From contig CAZJXA010000032.1 of assembly GCA_964549785.1 (NCBI GenBank), positions 1-21,470 of the forward strand: DNA of 21,470 bases, given 5' to 3'. Numbering within the stretch: position 1 is the stretch's first letter; each line of letters starts with the position of its first letter. A program made the translations under genes and the position numbers. Shown here in pieces: positions 6,961 through 14,724 of this stretch. The notes beneath the pieces were generated by a model that saw nothing but the letters and a program-made list of their open reading frames with translations, did no database searches and was not told where the DNA came from. This DNA is from JBEIUO01 sp964549785 (GTDB taxonomy: Bacteria > Planctomycetota > Phycisphaerae > Phycisphaerales > UBA1924).

Positions 6961-9709
6961 GCCTCGTTGTTTCAACCGGCGGGCGAGTCCGCTCGATAAC
7001 CCCGATGTTTCCGCAACGCCCCGAAGGAGCACTGACGTTTCCAACCACCGACGATCGAGGCGAACGTTGCAACTTTGGGGGTGCGCGTTGTCGCTGATTT
7101 TTCCGCTCAACGCGGCGGTCGCTCAACAGCCGACGATCACGAGCTCGGGCGATGCGGCTGAAAGCGGCCCCTTCCCGCTCCCGGACGTTGACGCCGGGGT
7201 TCTGACGCTGCTCTCTCAGGATTACCTCACCGACGAGGAGCGTCTGCTCATTTCGCTTCGGCACGGAATCTGGGAGGATGCCGATCTCGTTTCGCCCAGC
7301 GACAGGGCGCTCGCCGCCGCAACTGTCGGCCGGTGGAACGATCCCGCATTCACGGACGAGACCGTACCGGTCGAGTTGCGGGCCGCCGCCTTCGTCGCTC
7401 GCGGCGAACCGGAGCGGGCCGAGCACCTTTTGCGAGGCACAGGGAGCAGCCGCGGAGTGTTGCTGCTGGCGAAAGCGCTGATCGCGCAAGGACGGCCGGA
7501 CGAAGCCAACCTCACGCTGGTTCCCTTGGTCATTCGGTTGCTGAACGAGCCGGTGAACGACGCGGATGAACTCGTAGACTTGGTGGAAGCGGCTGCCTTG
7601 CAGGCGGCACTCGCCGAGCCCGCAGACGCCGCTTCCAACCCGAAGCGATGGGTTGCAGAGTTGGCCCGGGCTCGCGGCGAGCTCGACCCGTTCTCGTGGG
7701 CGGCCCCGCTGGCCGAAGCGAATCTGCTGCTTGAACATCACAACTACGCGGAGGCGGGTCCGGCCTTTCAGCAGGCCCTCGAGCGCAACCCGCGTGAAGC
7801 CCGCATTTGGGCGCTCTTCGGCACGTTGTCGGTGAACAGTTTCGACCTTGAGAAAGCCGAGCGGATCGCGAAACGGCTGGACGAACTCGCTGTTCCCGCG
7901 CCGTCCATCGATGCCGCGATTGTCCGGGCCAGCGCCAATATGCGTCGGGGGGCTTGGGCCGAGGCTGCCGCGGCCTTGGAGTTGGCGATGGCGGAGTACC
8001 CCGCATCGCGCGAACTACTGGCCGCGCGGGCCGGTGCCGTGGCGGGCACATTTGATGTAAGCAAGGTGGAGGAAGCACTCGCGGCGTTCGAGCGGCTGGC
8101 GCCGGGCTCGCCCGAAGCGCTCCTTGCCGTGGGTGACGCATTCGCGGAAGCACGACAGTATGAGGAGGCCCGGGAGTATCTGACCCGTGCGGCGCAGCGC
8201 TCTCCACGGCGGGCCTCGGCGCACGCCGCGTTGGGGCTTTCCGAATTGCAGGCCGGCCGGCTGGAAAGTGCCCGCGACGCACTGACGCGGGCGGCGGAAC
8301 TGGACGGCGCGAACAACCGGGTCGCCAACAGCCTGATGCTGCTTGACGAACTCGCTTCCTATCGAAGCGTCGCGAGCGAACACTTCGAGGTGCGCTACAA
8401 GCCGAGCGACCCGAACGATCCGGCCAGCGGGGCCGATGCGCTCGTGGCCCGCGAGATGCTTCCGGAACTCGAACGAATTTTCGTCCGCGTGACCGGAGCA
8501 GAAAAGGGCGGCATCGATCATCAGCCACCGGGAAAGACGGTGGTCGAGTTGTACCCCAACCACCGGTGGTTTGGGGTGCGCATCACGGGGATGCCGGGAA
8601 TCCACACGATCGCCGCAGCGACCGGGCCGGTGATCGCGATGGAGGCCCCGCGCGAGGGGGCGGGGCACATGGGGCCGTACGACTGGGCCCGCGTGGTGCA
8701 GCACGAATTCACCCACACCGTGACGCTCTCCCGCACGAAGAACCGACTGCCGCACTGGTTCACGGAAGCCGGCGCGGTGTATCTTGAGGACGGACCGCGC
8801 GATTACTCGACGGTTCAACTGCTGACCGGGGCGTTTGACTCCGACTCGCTCTTCGATTTCTCGACGATCAACATCGCGTTTGTTCGGCCGAAAAACCCCG
8901 CCGAGCGGCCCCTCGCCTACGCCCAAGGGCACTGGATGTACGAGTACATCATCGAAAAGTACGGGCCGAGAGCGCCGCTCGAGTTGATGGACTGGTACGC
9001 CGCGGGCGTTTCCGAGGCGGACGCTTTCGCCCGGGTGCTGAAGACGACACGGGAAGAGTTTCTCGCGGGTTTCAAGGATTACGCCCGGGACCAGCTGGTC
9101 GCGTGGGGGATGAAACTGCCTGAGGGTGCGCCTCCCTTGTCGGAACTGCTGGAGGGGGAGAACGTCGACGATGCCGCGGACCTGGATGACGAAGCCCTCG
9201 CGCGGCTGCTGGAGTCGTACCCCGCGCATGTCGAACTGCTTCGTTTGGCTGCGCAACGGGCGGTCCCGGACAACGGGCGCGGCGGTCCGATCGCCGACGA
9301 TGCCCTTGGGAAGCTAGAGGCGTACGCGGCGGCCCGGCCGGTGGACCCCTGGCCCCGGCGGATGCTCGCCCAGTATGCGCTCTTGCCGAGGAACGCGGGC
9401 ACCGCGCACGCGAGGTTGATCCCGCACCTTGAATTCTTGGATGCTCGTGAGCAGCACTCCCCGGCGTGGGCCATGGAACTGGCCCGGCGCTATGCGGCGG
9501 TGGGTGAGTTTGAAAAGAGTCGTGAAAAGGCCCTGCGGGCGACCCGCATCAGCCCGTACGACGCCCGCCCGCGCGAGTTGGCCGCGACGCTTGCCCTGCG
9601 ACGGGCCGACCAAGCCGGTGCGCTGGAGCAACTGAAGGCACTGACGATCATCGAACCGGACCGAGAGATCCATCGGCGTCGGCTTGAGGCGCTGGAAAAT
9701 CAGAAGTAG
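6929..9709 (+). CDS. Exported TPR-repeat protein with gluzincin (peptidase MA-like) metalloprotease domain
   Basis: The coordinates give the longest ATG-started form (926 residues, overlapping the LolA-like gene by 32 bases). The true start is probably later. A signal peptide (NHRRSRRTLQLWGCALSL, then hydrophobic to AAVAQQ) begins near 7037, where a perfect AAGGAG site faces a GTT codon. The next usable codon is TTG at 7067. TPR-like helical repeats fill about residues 270-490, for example EAREYLTRAAQRSPRRASAH and ARDALTRAAELDGANNRVA. The catalytic domain has HEFTH at 592-596 and, 16 residues later, WFTEAGAVYLE with E613, giving the zinc pattern HExxH-x16-E of gluzincins such as peptidase MA. 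A further helical TPR-like region closes the protein. I infer a periplasmic or surface metallopeptidase whose TPRs bind partners; the substrate is unknown. Confidence 0.88.
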   Translation: MFGASAVRPDRPRCFNRRASPLDNPDVSATPRRSTDVSNHRRSRRTLQLWGCALSLIFPLNAAVAQQPTITSSGDAAESGPFPLPDVDAGVLTLLSQDYLTDEERLLISLRHGIWEDADLVSPSDRALAAATVGRWNDPAFTDETVPVELRAAAFVARGEPERAEHLLRGTGSSRGVLLLAKALIAQGRPDEANLTLVPLVIRLLNEPVNDADELVDLVEAAALQAALAEPADAASNPKRWVAELARARGELDPFSWAAPLAEANLLLEHHNYAEAGPAFQQALERNPREARIWALFGTLSVNSFDLEKAERIAKRLDELAVPAPSIDAAIVRASANMRRGAWAEAAAALELAMAEYPASRELLAARAGAVAGTFDVSKVEEALAAFERLAPGSPEALLAVGDAFAEARQYEEAREYLTRAAQRSPRRASAHAALGLSELQAGRLESARDALTRAAELDGANNRVANSLMLLDELASYRSVASEHFEVRYKPSDPNDPASGADALVAREMLPELERIFVRVTGAEKGGIDHQPPGKTVVELYPNHRWFGVRITGMPGIHTIAAATGPVIAMEAPREGAGHMGPYDWARVVQHEFTHTVTLSRTKNRLPHWFTEAGAVYLEDGPRDYSTVQLLTGAFDSDSLFDFSTINIAFVRPKNPAERPLAYAQGHWMYEYIIEKYGPRAPLELMDWYAAGVSEADAFARVLKTTREEFLAGFKDYARDQLVAWGMKLPEGAPPLSELLEGENVDDAADLDDEALARLLESYPAHVELLRLAAQRAVPDNGRGGPIADDALGKLEAYAAARPVDPWPRRMLAQYALLPRNAGTAHARLIPHLEFLDAREQHSPAWAMELARRYAAVGEFEKSREKALRATRISPYDARPRELAATLALRRADQAGALEQLKALTIIEPDREIHRRRLEALENQK
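7024..7029 (+). promoter_or_regulatory. Perfect Shine-Dalgarno site facing a GTT codon
   Basis: AAGGAG at 7024-7029 is followed after 7 bases by GTT at 7037, in frame with the peptidase gene. Translation from there gives a textbook signal peptide n-region (SNHRRSRR) before the hydrophobic core. GTT is not a normal start codon, so either the start is non-canonical, the base is a mutation or sequencing error (GTG or ATG expected), or the site is coincidental. Confidence 0.5.
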
Positions 9710-9792
9710 GGCCGACGCACCCGTCCTTCAGGCCCGGACGTTTCCCGTACATTCCGAATCGGACCACGAATCGCGGAGCGGGAGACCCGACG

Positions 9793-10128
9793 TCACCCGC
9801 CGGGCTTGGTCACCGGCTTCTTCTTCGCCGCCGCCGGCGGCACCATCGCTCCGTGCAGCCCATCCGCCTTTTTCGCGAGATCAAAGTCCTTCTCGGTGAT
9901 ACCGCCCGCGTCGTGCGTCGCGAGCGTCAGGGTCACGCGGGTGTAGCGGATCAACACATCCGGGTGGTGGTTGGCTGCCTCTGCGGCCTCCGCCACCTGA
10001 TTCACAAACCTCATGGCCTCGACGAAATCCTTCAGTTGGAACGTCCGCTGTATCGTCTCACCGGATTCGTGCCACTCGGGAACGCCCGTCAACGCCTTCT
10101 CGACTTCCGATGGTGTCAGTTTGGCCAT
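9793..10128 (-). CDS. phhB: Pterin-4a-carbinolamine dehydratase
   Basis: The enzyme dehydrates 4a-hydroxytetrahydrobiopterin, which recycles the pterin cofactor of aromatic amino acid hydroxylases. The 111-residue protein matches the family size plus a short Lys/Pro-rich tail (residues 98-111). The active-site motif HHP is at 54-56 and the third histidine is at 72 in ATHDAGGIT, the same 18-residue spacing as in the mammalian enzyme. The N-terminal Trp in PEWHESG and the phenylalanine-rich helix are also present. The ATG at 10128 has GAGGAG about 10 bases upstream on its strand. No phenylalanine hydroxylase is near, as is common for bacterial members, where a moonlighting role in other pathways has been proposed. 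The gene is convergent with the peptidase gene and divergent from gluQRS (49-bp gap). Confidence 0.93.
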   Translation of the reverse strand: MAKLTPSEVEKALTGVPEWHESGETIQRTFQLKDFVEAMRFVNQVAEAAEAANHHPDVLIRYTRVTLTLATHDAGGITEKDFDLAKKADGLHGAMVPPAAAKKKPVTKPGG

Positions 10129-10177
10129 GGTGCTGCCGCTCCTCAAAGGGGTCCCCCCAAGTGTACCGTAGCGAATC

Positions 10178-11164
10178 ATGCCCGAGGCAAACCCATATCC
10201 GGTGCCGGAGGCACGTCCTGAAGTGACCCGCCTCGCGCCCTCGCCCACCGGCGCACTCCATCTCGGCAACGCCCGCACCTTCCTCGTCAACTGGGCGATC
10301 GCCCGCCGGAGCGGCTGGAGAATCGTCCTCCGAATCGAAGACCTCGACGGCCCGCGTATCAAGCCTGGGGTTACCCAACTCACCATCGACCTTCTCCGAT
10401 GGCTCGGGCTTGACTGGGACGTCGGGCCGATCATTCAATCCGCCGATCTCGCCCCGTATCACTCGGCGATGAAGATCTTGGCCGCCAGGGGCCGCGTCTA
10501 CCCCTCTGATCTCTCAAGAACCGCGATCGAGGCCGCCGCCTCAGCCCCCCAGGACGGGTCGGGCGAATCGTTCTTCGCCGCCCACCTGCGCCCGGCCGCG
10601 ATGCCGAACACATTCGAGAACTCAGAAACCAGCTGGCGCTTCGCCACCCCGCCCGGTTCGGTCTCGTTTATCGACGGCTTCGCGGGACCCCGCGCGGAGA
10701 CGCCCTCACAGACCATCGGCGACTTTGTCGTGTGGACCAAACGCAACTCCCCCGCCTATCAACTCGCTGTGGTCGTGGACGACGCCCGCCAGGGAATCAC
10801 GCGGATCGTGCGCGGCAACGACCTTCTCGACTCCGCCGCGCGACAATTGCTGCTCTACCGCGGGCTTGGCCTCACCCCGGAACCTACCTACACCCATCTC
10901 CCGCTGATCGTGGGAACCGACGGTCGCCGTCTGGCCAAACGTCATGGCGATACCCGTCTGGACACCTTCCGCCTCCGCGGCGTGACCCCCAAGCGAGTCA
11001 TCGGCCTGATGGCGGTCTGGTGCGGGGTGACCGAGACCCCGGAAGAGATGGACGCCGAGCAGTTCCGTGCACGCTTTTCGCTCTCTACCATCCCTCGGGA
11101 GAATGTAGTTTTCACCGCGGAGAATGAACAATGGTTGTTGCGGCACGCCGTTCAAAGCCCGTAA
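10178..11164 (+). CDS. gluQRS: Glutamyl-queuosine tRNA(Asp) synthetase without the zinc site
   Basis: The 328-residue protein is a class I glutamyl-tRNA synthetase-like catalytic core with no anticodon-binding domain, as in GluQRS. That enzyme attaches glutamate to queuosine in tRNA-Asp. The HIGH-type motif is HLGN at 28-31 in RLAPSPTGALHLGNAR. IEDLDGPR follows at 53-60, and the KMSKS-type loop is RLAKRHGDTRL at 251-261. In GluQRS of E. coli zinc is held by Cys-x-Cys and a later Tyr-x3-Cys. The equivalent positions here read YPSDLSR (108-114) and FFAAHLRP (132-139), with no cysteine, so the zinc site appears lost. A full-length GltX is excluded by size. The gene overlaps the next (DUF192) by 34 bases, which suggests translational coupling. 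The ATG at 10178 lacks a strong ribosome site. Confidence 0.88.
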   Translation: MPEANPYPVPEARPEVTRLAPSPTGALHLGNARTFLVNWAIARRSGWRIVLRIEDLDGPRIKPGVTQLTIDLLRWLGLDWDVGPIIQSADLAPYHSAMKILAARGRVYPSDLSRTAIEAAASAPQDGSGESFFAAHLRPAAMPNTFENSETSWRFATPPGSVSFIDGFAGPRAETPSQTIGDFVVWTKRNSPAYQLAVVVDDARQGITRIVRGNDLLDSAARQLLLYRGLGLTPEPTYTHLPLIVGTDGRRLAKRHGDTRLDTFRLRGVTPKRVIGLMAVWCGVTETPEEMDAEQFRARFSLSTIPRENVVFTAENEQWLLRHAVQSP

Positions 11165-11718
11165 GTATCACGCTTCTGTGTATCGCACTGGCGGCCTGCC
11201 TGGCGGTGCTGCAAGCCTGCGCCGAGCCCGAAACCGGCGGGGAGGACGCGACGGTGGAAGTCGTGAAATTAGCCGGCAAGCCGTTCCGGCTCGACCTGGC
11301 GCTGACCGACGAAACGCGGTTCAAGGGTCTTTCCGGGCGGACCGAGATTCCCGAAGACGGAGGGCTGCTCTTTGTCTTCGCCGACAGCGACGTCACCCCC
11401 CAATCGTTCGTCATGCGCGATTGCCCGATCCCCATCGACATTATCTATCTCGACCGTTCCGCGCGGATTGTGGCGATGCACGAGATGACCGCCGAGCCGC
11501 CGCGGACCGAGGAGGAGAAGGTGATGACGGTGGTCCCGGGCAACCCCGACTGGACGAAGCAGAATGCGGCCTACGAGAGACGGCTGAAGAAGTACCCCAG
11601 CAAGTACGCGAGCCAATTTGTGATCGAACTCAAAGGCGGCACGCTCAAGACACTCGGACTCAAGGAAGGCCAGAAGATCGAGATCGACACCCTGGCCCTC
11701 AAGAAGCGGGCGGAGTAG
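11131..11718 (+). CDS. DUF192 family lipoprotein
   Basis: The 195-residue protein opens with a positively charged segment and a hydrophobic core (residues 12-22). It then has a lipobox, either LAAC (Cys23) or LQAC (Cys30), so it is probably lipid-anchored to a membrane. The remainder is a DUF192 domain: the first strand LAGKPFRLDLALTDETRFKG, then LSGRTEIPEDGGLLFVFAD, QSFVMRDCPIPIDIIYLD and the end strand GLKEGQKIEID. Between the last strands sits a charged insertion (about residues 130-155, NPDWTKQNAAYERRLKKYPS) longer than in typical members. The function of DUF192 is unknown. The ATG at 11131 lies inside the 3' end of gluQRS, and GGAG at 11119-11122 gives an 8-base spacing, so the start is well supported. 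Confidence 0.88.
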   Translation: MVVAARRSKPVSITLLCIALAACLAVLQACAEPETGGEDATVEVVKLAGKPFRLDLALTDETRFKGLSGRTEIPEDGGLLFVFADSDVTPQSFVMRDCPIPIDIIYLDRSARIVAMHEMTAEPPRTEEEKVMTVVPGNPDWTKQNAAYERRLKKYPSKYASQFVIELKGGTLKTLGLKEGQKIEIDTLALKKRAE

Positions 11719-11734
11719 ACCGAAAACACCCGAA

Positions 11735-11749
11735 GAGGGGTTACCCCTC
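11735..11749 (+). terminator. Short hairpin after the DUF192 gene
   Basis: GAGGGG (11735-11740) and CCCCTC (11744-11749) pair around a 3-base loop, 17 bases past the stop codon. There is no T-run, so it may be a weak terminator or only a mRNA 3' structure. Confidence 0.25.
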
Positions 11750-11792
11750 GTCTCCCCGTGCCCATGCCGCAACCCCGGAGTTGTAGAAGCCG

Positions 11793-13097
11793 ATGAACCC
11801 GGCCGATCGAACCATCCTGATCGCCGACACGTCGCTGAAAGGCGCTCTCGCGCAGGGGTGGTGCTCCACGCTTGCCGCGTTCGCCCCGACGTTCTGGCCC
11901 GAGGGTCGCACCCCCCGGTGCGAGGTGGTCGCCGCGCAATGGCTCCTCACACAGATGGAGCGCGCAGACTTCGACACTTTGAAGCCCGCCGCGCTGCTGT
12001 TGGTGTCGGACGACGCGACCTCGGCGGCGTTCATCGACCGCTTCATGCAGGCGATGATGGTGAACGGATTGTCGGGGGTTCTGCTTGTCAAAGATCACGA
12101 GGCATGGCGGGCCCATCAACGCGACGGCGTGCTCTTCGAGCCCCCGGACGCCGCCTTGCCCAAGGTCGCCGCGCTGATGTATGCGCTCTCGGAACGCCAG
12201 GAGGCGGTCCGCCTCCTGTCCGCCGAGGTCACCCTCGCCAATCGCTGTCAGGAAGGTGTGCGGCTGGCGATGGAGCGGCTCCACGAAGAACTGAACCTCG
12301 CGGCGTCGATGCAGCGCGAGTTTACCTCCGCGCCTCTGCCCGAGATCGACGGGCTTGAGTTCTCGGTGCTCTTCCGACCCGTGAACTTCGTGAGCGGAGA
12401 CGTTTACGCGATCCGCCCCATCGACGATGATCACCTTGGGTTTCTGATCGCCGATGCGGTCGGGCACGGTGTCCCCGCCGCGCTCCTCACGATGGTGCTC
12501 GCCAACTCGCTCGCCGGCCTCGATAGGAACGCCCCCGGTGCCCGCGGTGTCGTGCGCGACCCGATGACCGAAGGCGCACTCGCACGGCTTTCGCCCGCCC
12601 AGGTGTTGCGAACGCTGAACTCGCGGCTTTGCGAGGTGCAGGGCGAGAACGCCCGGTTCGCGACGGCGGTATACGGTGTCATCAACCGCCGCACGCTCGA
12701 AGTGCGGATCGCGGGCGCGGGCCACCCGTACCCGATCGTCGTGGGACGCGAGACGCAGGAAGAGATCGTAACCGAGGGACCGCTGCTGGGCGTCTTCCCC
12801 GACGCTGAGTTCACAGAGGCGACCTTCACACTCAATGCCGGGGAGTCGCTGGTGCTCTACACCGACGGGCTCGAAGCCGCATTCGACCATCCCGACAATC
12901 CACCCCCCGCTGCTCGCAACGGACACTTGGCGGCGCTCCTCGAATCAGTTCGCAATCGCTCCACAACCTCTCCGCTCGCTTCCCGTCTGTCAAGCCTTGT
13001 CGATGGACAATCGGGGAGTCTGCATCAGGCGGACGATGTCACGGTGCTGGCGATCGCCGTGCCCGGGTCGACAGCGGAGTCGCGGAAGGCGGCCTGA
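11793..13097 (+). CDS. RsbU-like PP2C/SpoIIE serine phosphatase with N-terminal degenerate input domain
   Basis: The C-terminal half (about residues 185-425) is a SpoIIE/PP2C phosphatase. Metal-ligand motifs are SGDVY with D203, ADAVGHGVPAALLTM with D221, YTDGLEAAF with D358, and ADDVTVLAIAV with D414/D415; AGHPYP is at 309-314. Such enzymes dephosphorylate anti-sigma-factor antagonists in partner-switching pathways. The first 125 residues form an alpha/beta domain of receiver-like length without an obvious phospho-acceptor pattern. A helical, probably coiled-coil linker (about 130-178, ending LHEELNLAASMQREF) joins it to the phosphatase, as in the response-regulator phosphatases RssB and RsbU. 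The start is the ATG at 11793, with GGAG at 11777-11780. No anti-sigma antagonist (STAS) or kinase is next to it. The stop codon lies 16 bases from that of the convergent glycosyltransferase. Confidence 0.9.
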   Translation: MNPADRTILIADTSLKGALAQGWCSTLAAFAPTFWPEGRTPRCEVVAAQWLLTQMERADFDTLKPAALLLVSDDATSAAFIDRFMQAMMVNGLSGVLLVKDHEAWRAHQRDGVLFEPPDAALPKVAALMYALSERQEAVRLLSAEVTLANRCQEGVRLAMERLHEELNLAASMQREFTSAPLPEIDGLEFSVLFRPVNFVSGDVYAIRPIDDDHLGFLIADAVGHGVPAALLTMVLANSLAGLDRNAPGARGVVRDPMTEGALARLSPAQVLRTLNSRLCEVQGENARFATAVYGVINRRTLEVRIAGAGHPYPIVVGRETQEEIVTEGPLLGVFPDAEFTEATFTLNAGESLVLYTDGLEAAFDHPDNPPPAARNGHLAALLESVRNRSTTSPLASRLSSLVDGQSGSLHQADDVTVLAIAVPGSTAESRKAA

Positions 13098-13120
13098 TGC
13101 CCCGCGCCCGCCTTCAGGCC
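13085..13120. terminator. Two overlapping inverted repeats covering the two convergent stop codons
   Basis: GAAGGCGG (13085-13092) can pair with CCGCCTTC (13108-13115), or GGCCTGA (13091-13097) with TCAGGCC (13114-13120). The arms overlap, so the hairpins exclude each other. The stop codons of the phosphatase gene (plus) and the glycosyltransferase gene (minus) lie inside the second pair. The symmetric position suggests a bidirectional terminator; no T-runs are present. Confidence 0.45.
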
Positions 13121-14598
13121 ACGGCGTGCTTGACCGCGCTGGCGCCCTGATAACTCCGGATGCAGCGTTCGGCGGCCCCCTCCCACGTGAGGCGATGCAG
13201 CTCGAAACTGCCGTGTTCTTTGAGCGTGTCCGAGAGCGGCGGGTGCCGCAGAACGGCCACGATTTTGTTGGCCATCTCGTCGATATCCCAGAAATCAACT
13301 TTCAGAACGTGCTGCAGAACCTCGCTGGCCCCGCTGGTTTTGCTGAGGATGACGGGGACGTTGTGATTGATCGCTTCGAGCGCTGCAAGCCCGAAGGGTT
13401 CGCTGACGCTGGGCATGACGTAGCAGTCGGCCATTCGATAGACCTTTTCGACGTCCTTGCCGCGGAGGAATCCGGTGAAAAGAACCTTGTGCCCGATGCC
13501 CATGTTGGCGGCGAGTTCGATCATGCGGAGGGCCATGTCGCCGCTGCCCGCAAGCACGAACTTGACGTCGGGCAGGATCTCGAGGACACGCTGGGCCGCG
13601 GCGATGAAGTATTCCGGCCCCTTCTGCATAGTGATGCGGCCCAGGAACAGGACGATCTGATCGGTGGATTCAATCGCCGAGGCGACGGGCTGCTGTATCT
13701 CGCGTTCGATGCCGTTATACACCACATCGACCTTGCCCGGCGAGACGCCGTAGCGGCGGACGCAGATGCTCTTGGTGAGCTGACTGACAGCGATGACGCG
13801 GTCGGCCCCCTGCATCCCGGCCCGCTCGATCTCGTAGACCTTCTGGTTGACGTTGTTGCCGGACCGATCAAACTCGGTTGAGTGGACGTGGACCACCAAG
13901 GGCTTGCGGGAAACGGCCTTCAGGGCCAGCCCCGCGGGGTAGGTCAACCAGTCGTGCGCGTGGATGACGTCGTAGTCGCTCTTGCGCGTGAGAGCCACCG
14001 CGAGGCGGGCGTAGCGCTCCGTCTCCTGCAGAAGGTCGAGTCCCTCGTACGCGATGCCGGCCCCGCCGCCGATCGTGCCGCGGGATTCGGGGATGGACGC
14101 GGTGTGGGCTTGGGCGGGATGGGCCGCGACGGCGTCGTCCAGCGTCGCTCCGGCAACCACCTTCTCGAGTTCCATGCGCTCCGCCGCTGACAGAATCTCG
14201 CTTTGAAGCCGCGTCAAGGCGGCCGTTCGCGACCCATCGACGGGCCGGCCGCCGGCGTAGGGGCTGCTGAACCCGGCCGGGATCGCCGTAAAACTGGTGC
14301 GCTGAAAAGCGTAAACGGGCGTTCCCGACGGATCGAGTGCGGTTTCGTCTTCGGGCTGGATGTTCATCGCGAGCTCGACCAGGTCGCTTTCGGGTGATGC
14401 CCCAACGCCCGGGCGTGAGAGCATGTCCGGGCTGAGCATGCGGACGTGCGAACTGTGGCTGCGGTCCACCGCCTTGGGCAGGACGAAGAGCACCTCATGG
14501 CCCATGCGATCAAGAGCCTTGGTAAGGCCGTAGCAGGCAACGCCGAGGCCGCCAGCGATGTACGGGGGAAACTCCCAACCGAGCATGAGAACACGCAT
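13114..14598 (-). CDS. GT-B family glycosyltransferase (GT4/glycogen-synthase-like)
   Basis: This 494-residue cytoplasmic enzyme is expected to move sugar from a nucleotide sugar to an acceptor. The N-terminus MRVLMLGWEFPPYIAGGLGV is that of starch/glycogen synthase-like transferases, with the sugar-nucleotide GGLG loop at 16-19. HAHDW (213-217), the second Rossmann domain with FLGRITMQKGPEYF (318-331), and E400-x7-E408 in SEPFGLAALEAI match retaining GT4 enzymes. About 130 residues between the first domain's strands (60-195) are low-complexity and Ala/Ser-rich, longer than usual. The ATG at 14598 is preceded by AAGGA with 7-base spacing. The acceptor cannot be told: glycogen, trehalose-like or surface polysaccharide are all possible. 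A small unrecognised protein lies directly upstream on the same strand. Confidence 0.88.
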   Translation of the reverse strand: MRVLMLGWEFPPYIAGGLGVACYGLTKALDRMGHEVLFVLPKAVDRSHSSHVRMLSPDMLSRPGVGASPESDLVELAMNIQPEDETALDPSGTPVYAFQRTSFTAIPAGFSSPYAGGRPVDGSRTAALTRLQSEILSAAERMELEKVVAGATLDDAVAAHPAQAHTASIPESRGTIGGGAGIAYEGLDLLQETERYARLAVALTRKSDYDVIHAHDWLTYPAGLALKAVSRKPLVVHVHSTEFDRSGNNVNQKVYEIERAGMQGADRVIAVSQLTKSICVRRYGVSPGKVDVVYNGIEREIQQPVASAIESTDQIVLFLGRITMQKGPEYFIAAAQRVLEILPDVKFVLAGSGDMALRMIELAANMGIGHKVLFTGFLRGKDVEKVYRMADCYVMPSVSEPFGLAALEAINHNVPVILSKTSGASEVLQHVLKVDFWDIDEMANKIVAVLRHPPLSDTLKEHGSFELHRLTWEGAAERCIRSYQGASAVKHAVA

Positions 14599-14724
14599 GA
14601 TCTGTCCTTGAAACGAGCGAAGGCGGAAACATTCAGGAGAACGGAACGAGCGGCCGGGCGAATTGACCGCCGTGAGTGAGAAACACAGACAGGAACCGGG
14701 CCGGGTTCGGCCGTGAGCGCGCGG

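Noticed and set aside
8015..9256. 413-codon open frame on the minus strand, opposite the peptidase
   Set aside because: Shadow frame caused by high GC; the plus strand carries HEFTH and TPR repeats.
10129..10177. Candidate minus-strand promoter (TACACT) between phhB and gluQRS
   Set aside because: No reasonable -35 box at the right spacing.
11571..12926. 451-codon open frame on the minus strand, opposite the phosphatase gene
   Set aside because: The plus-strand SpoIIE motifs are unmistakable; the antisense translation has low-complexity Arg/Gly/Val and no domain.
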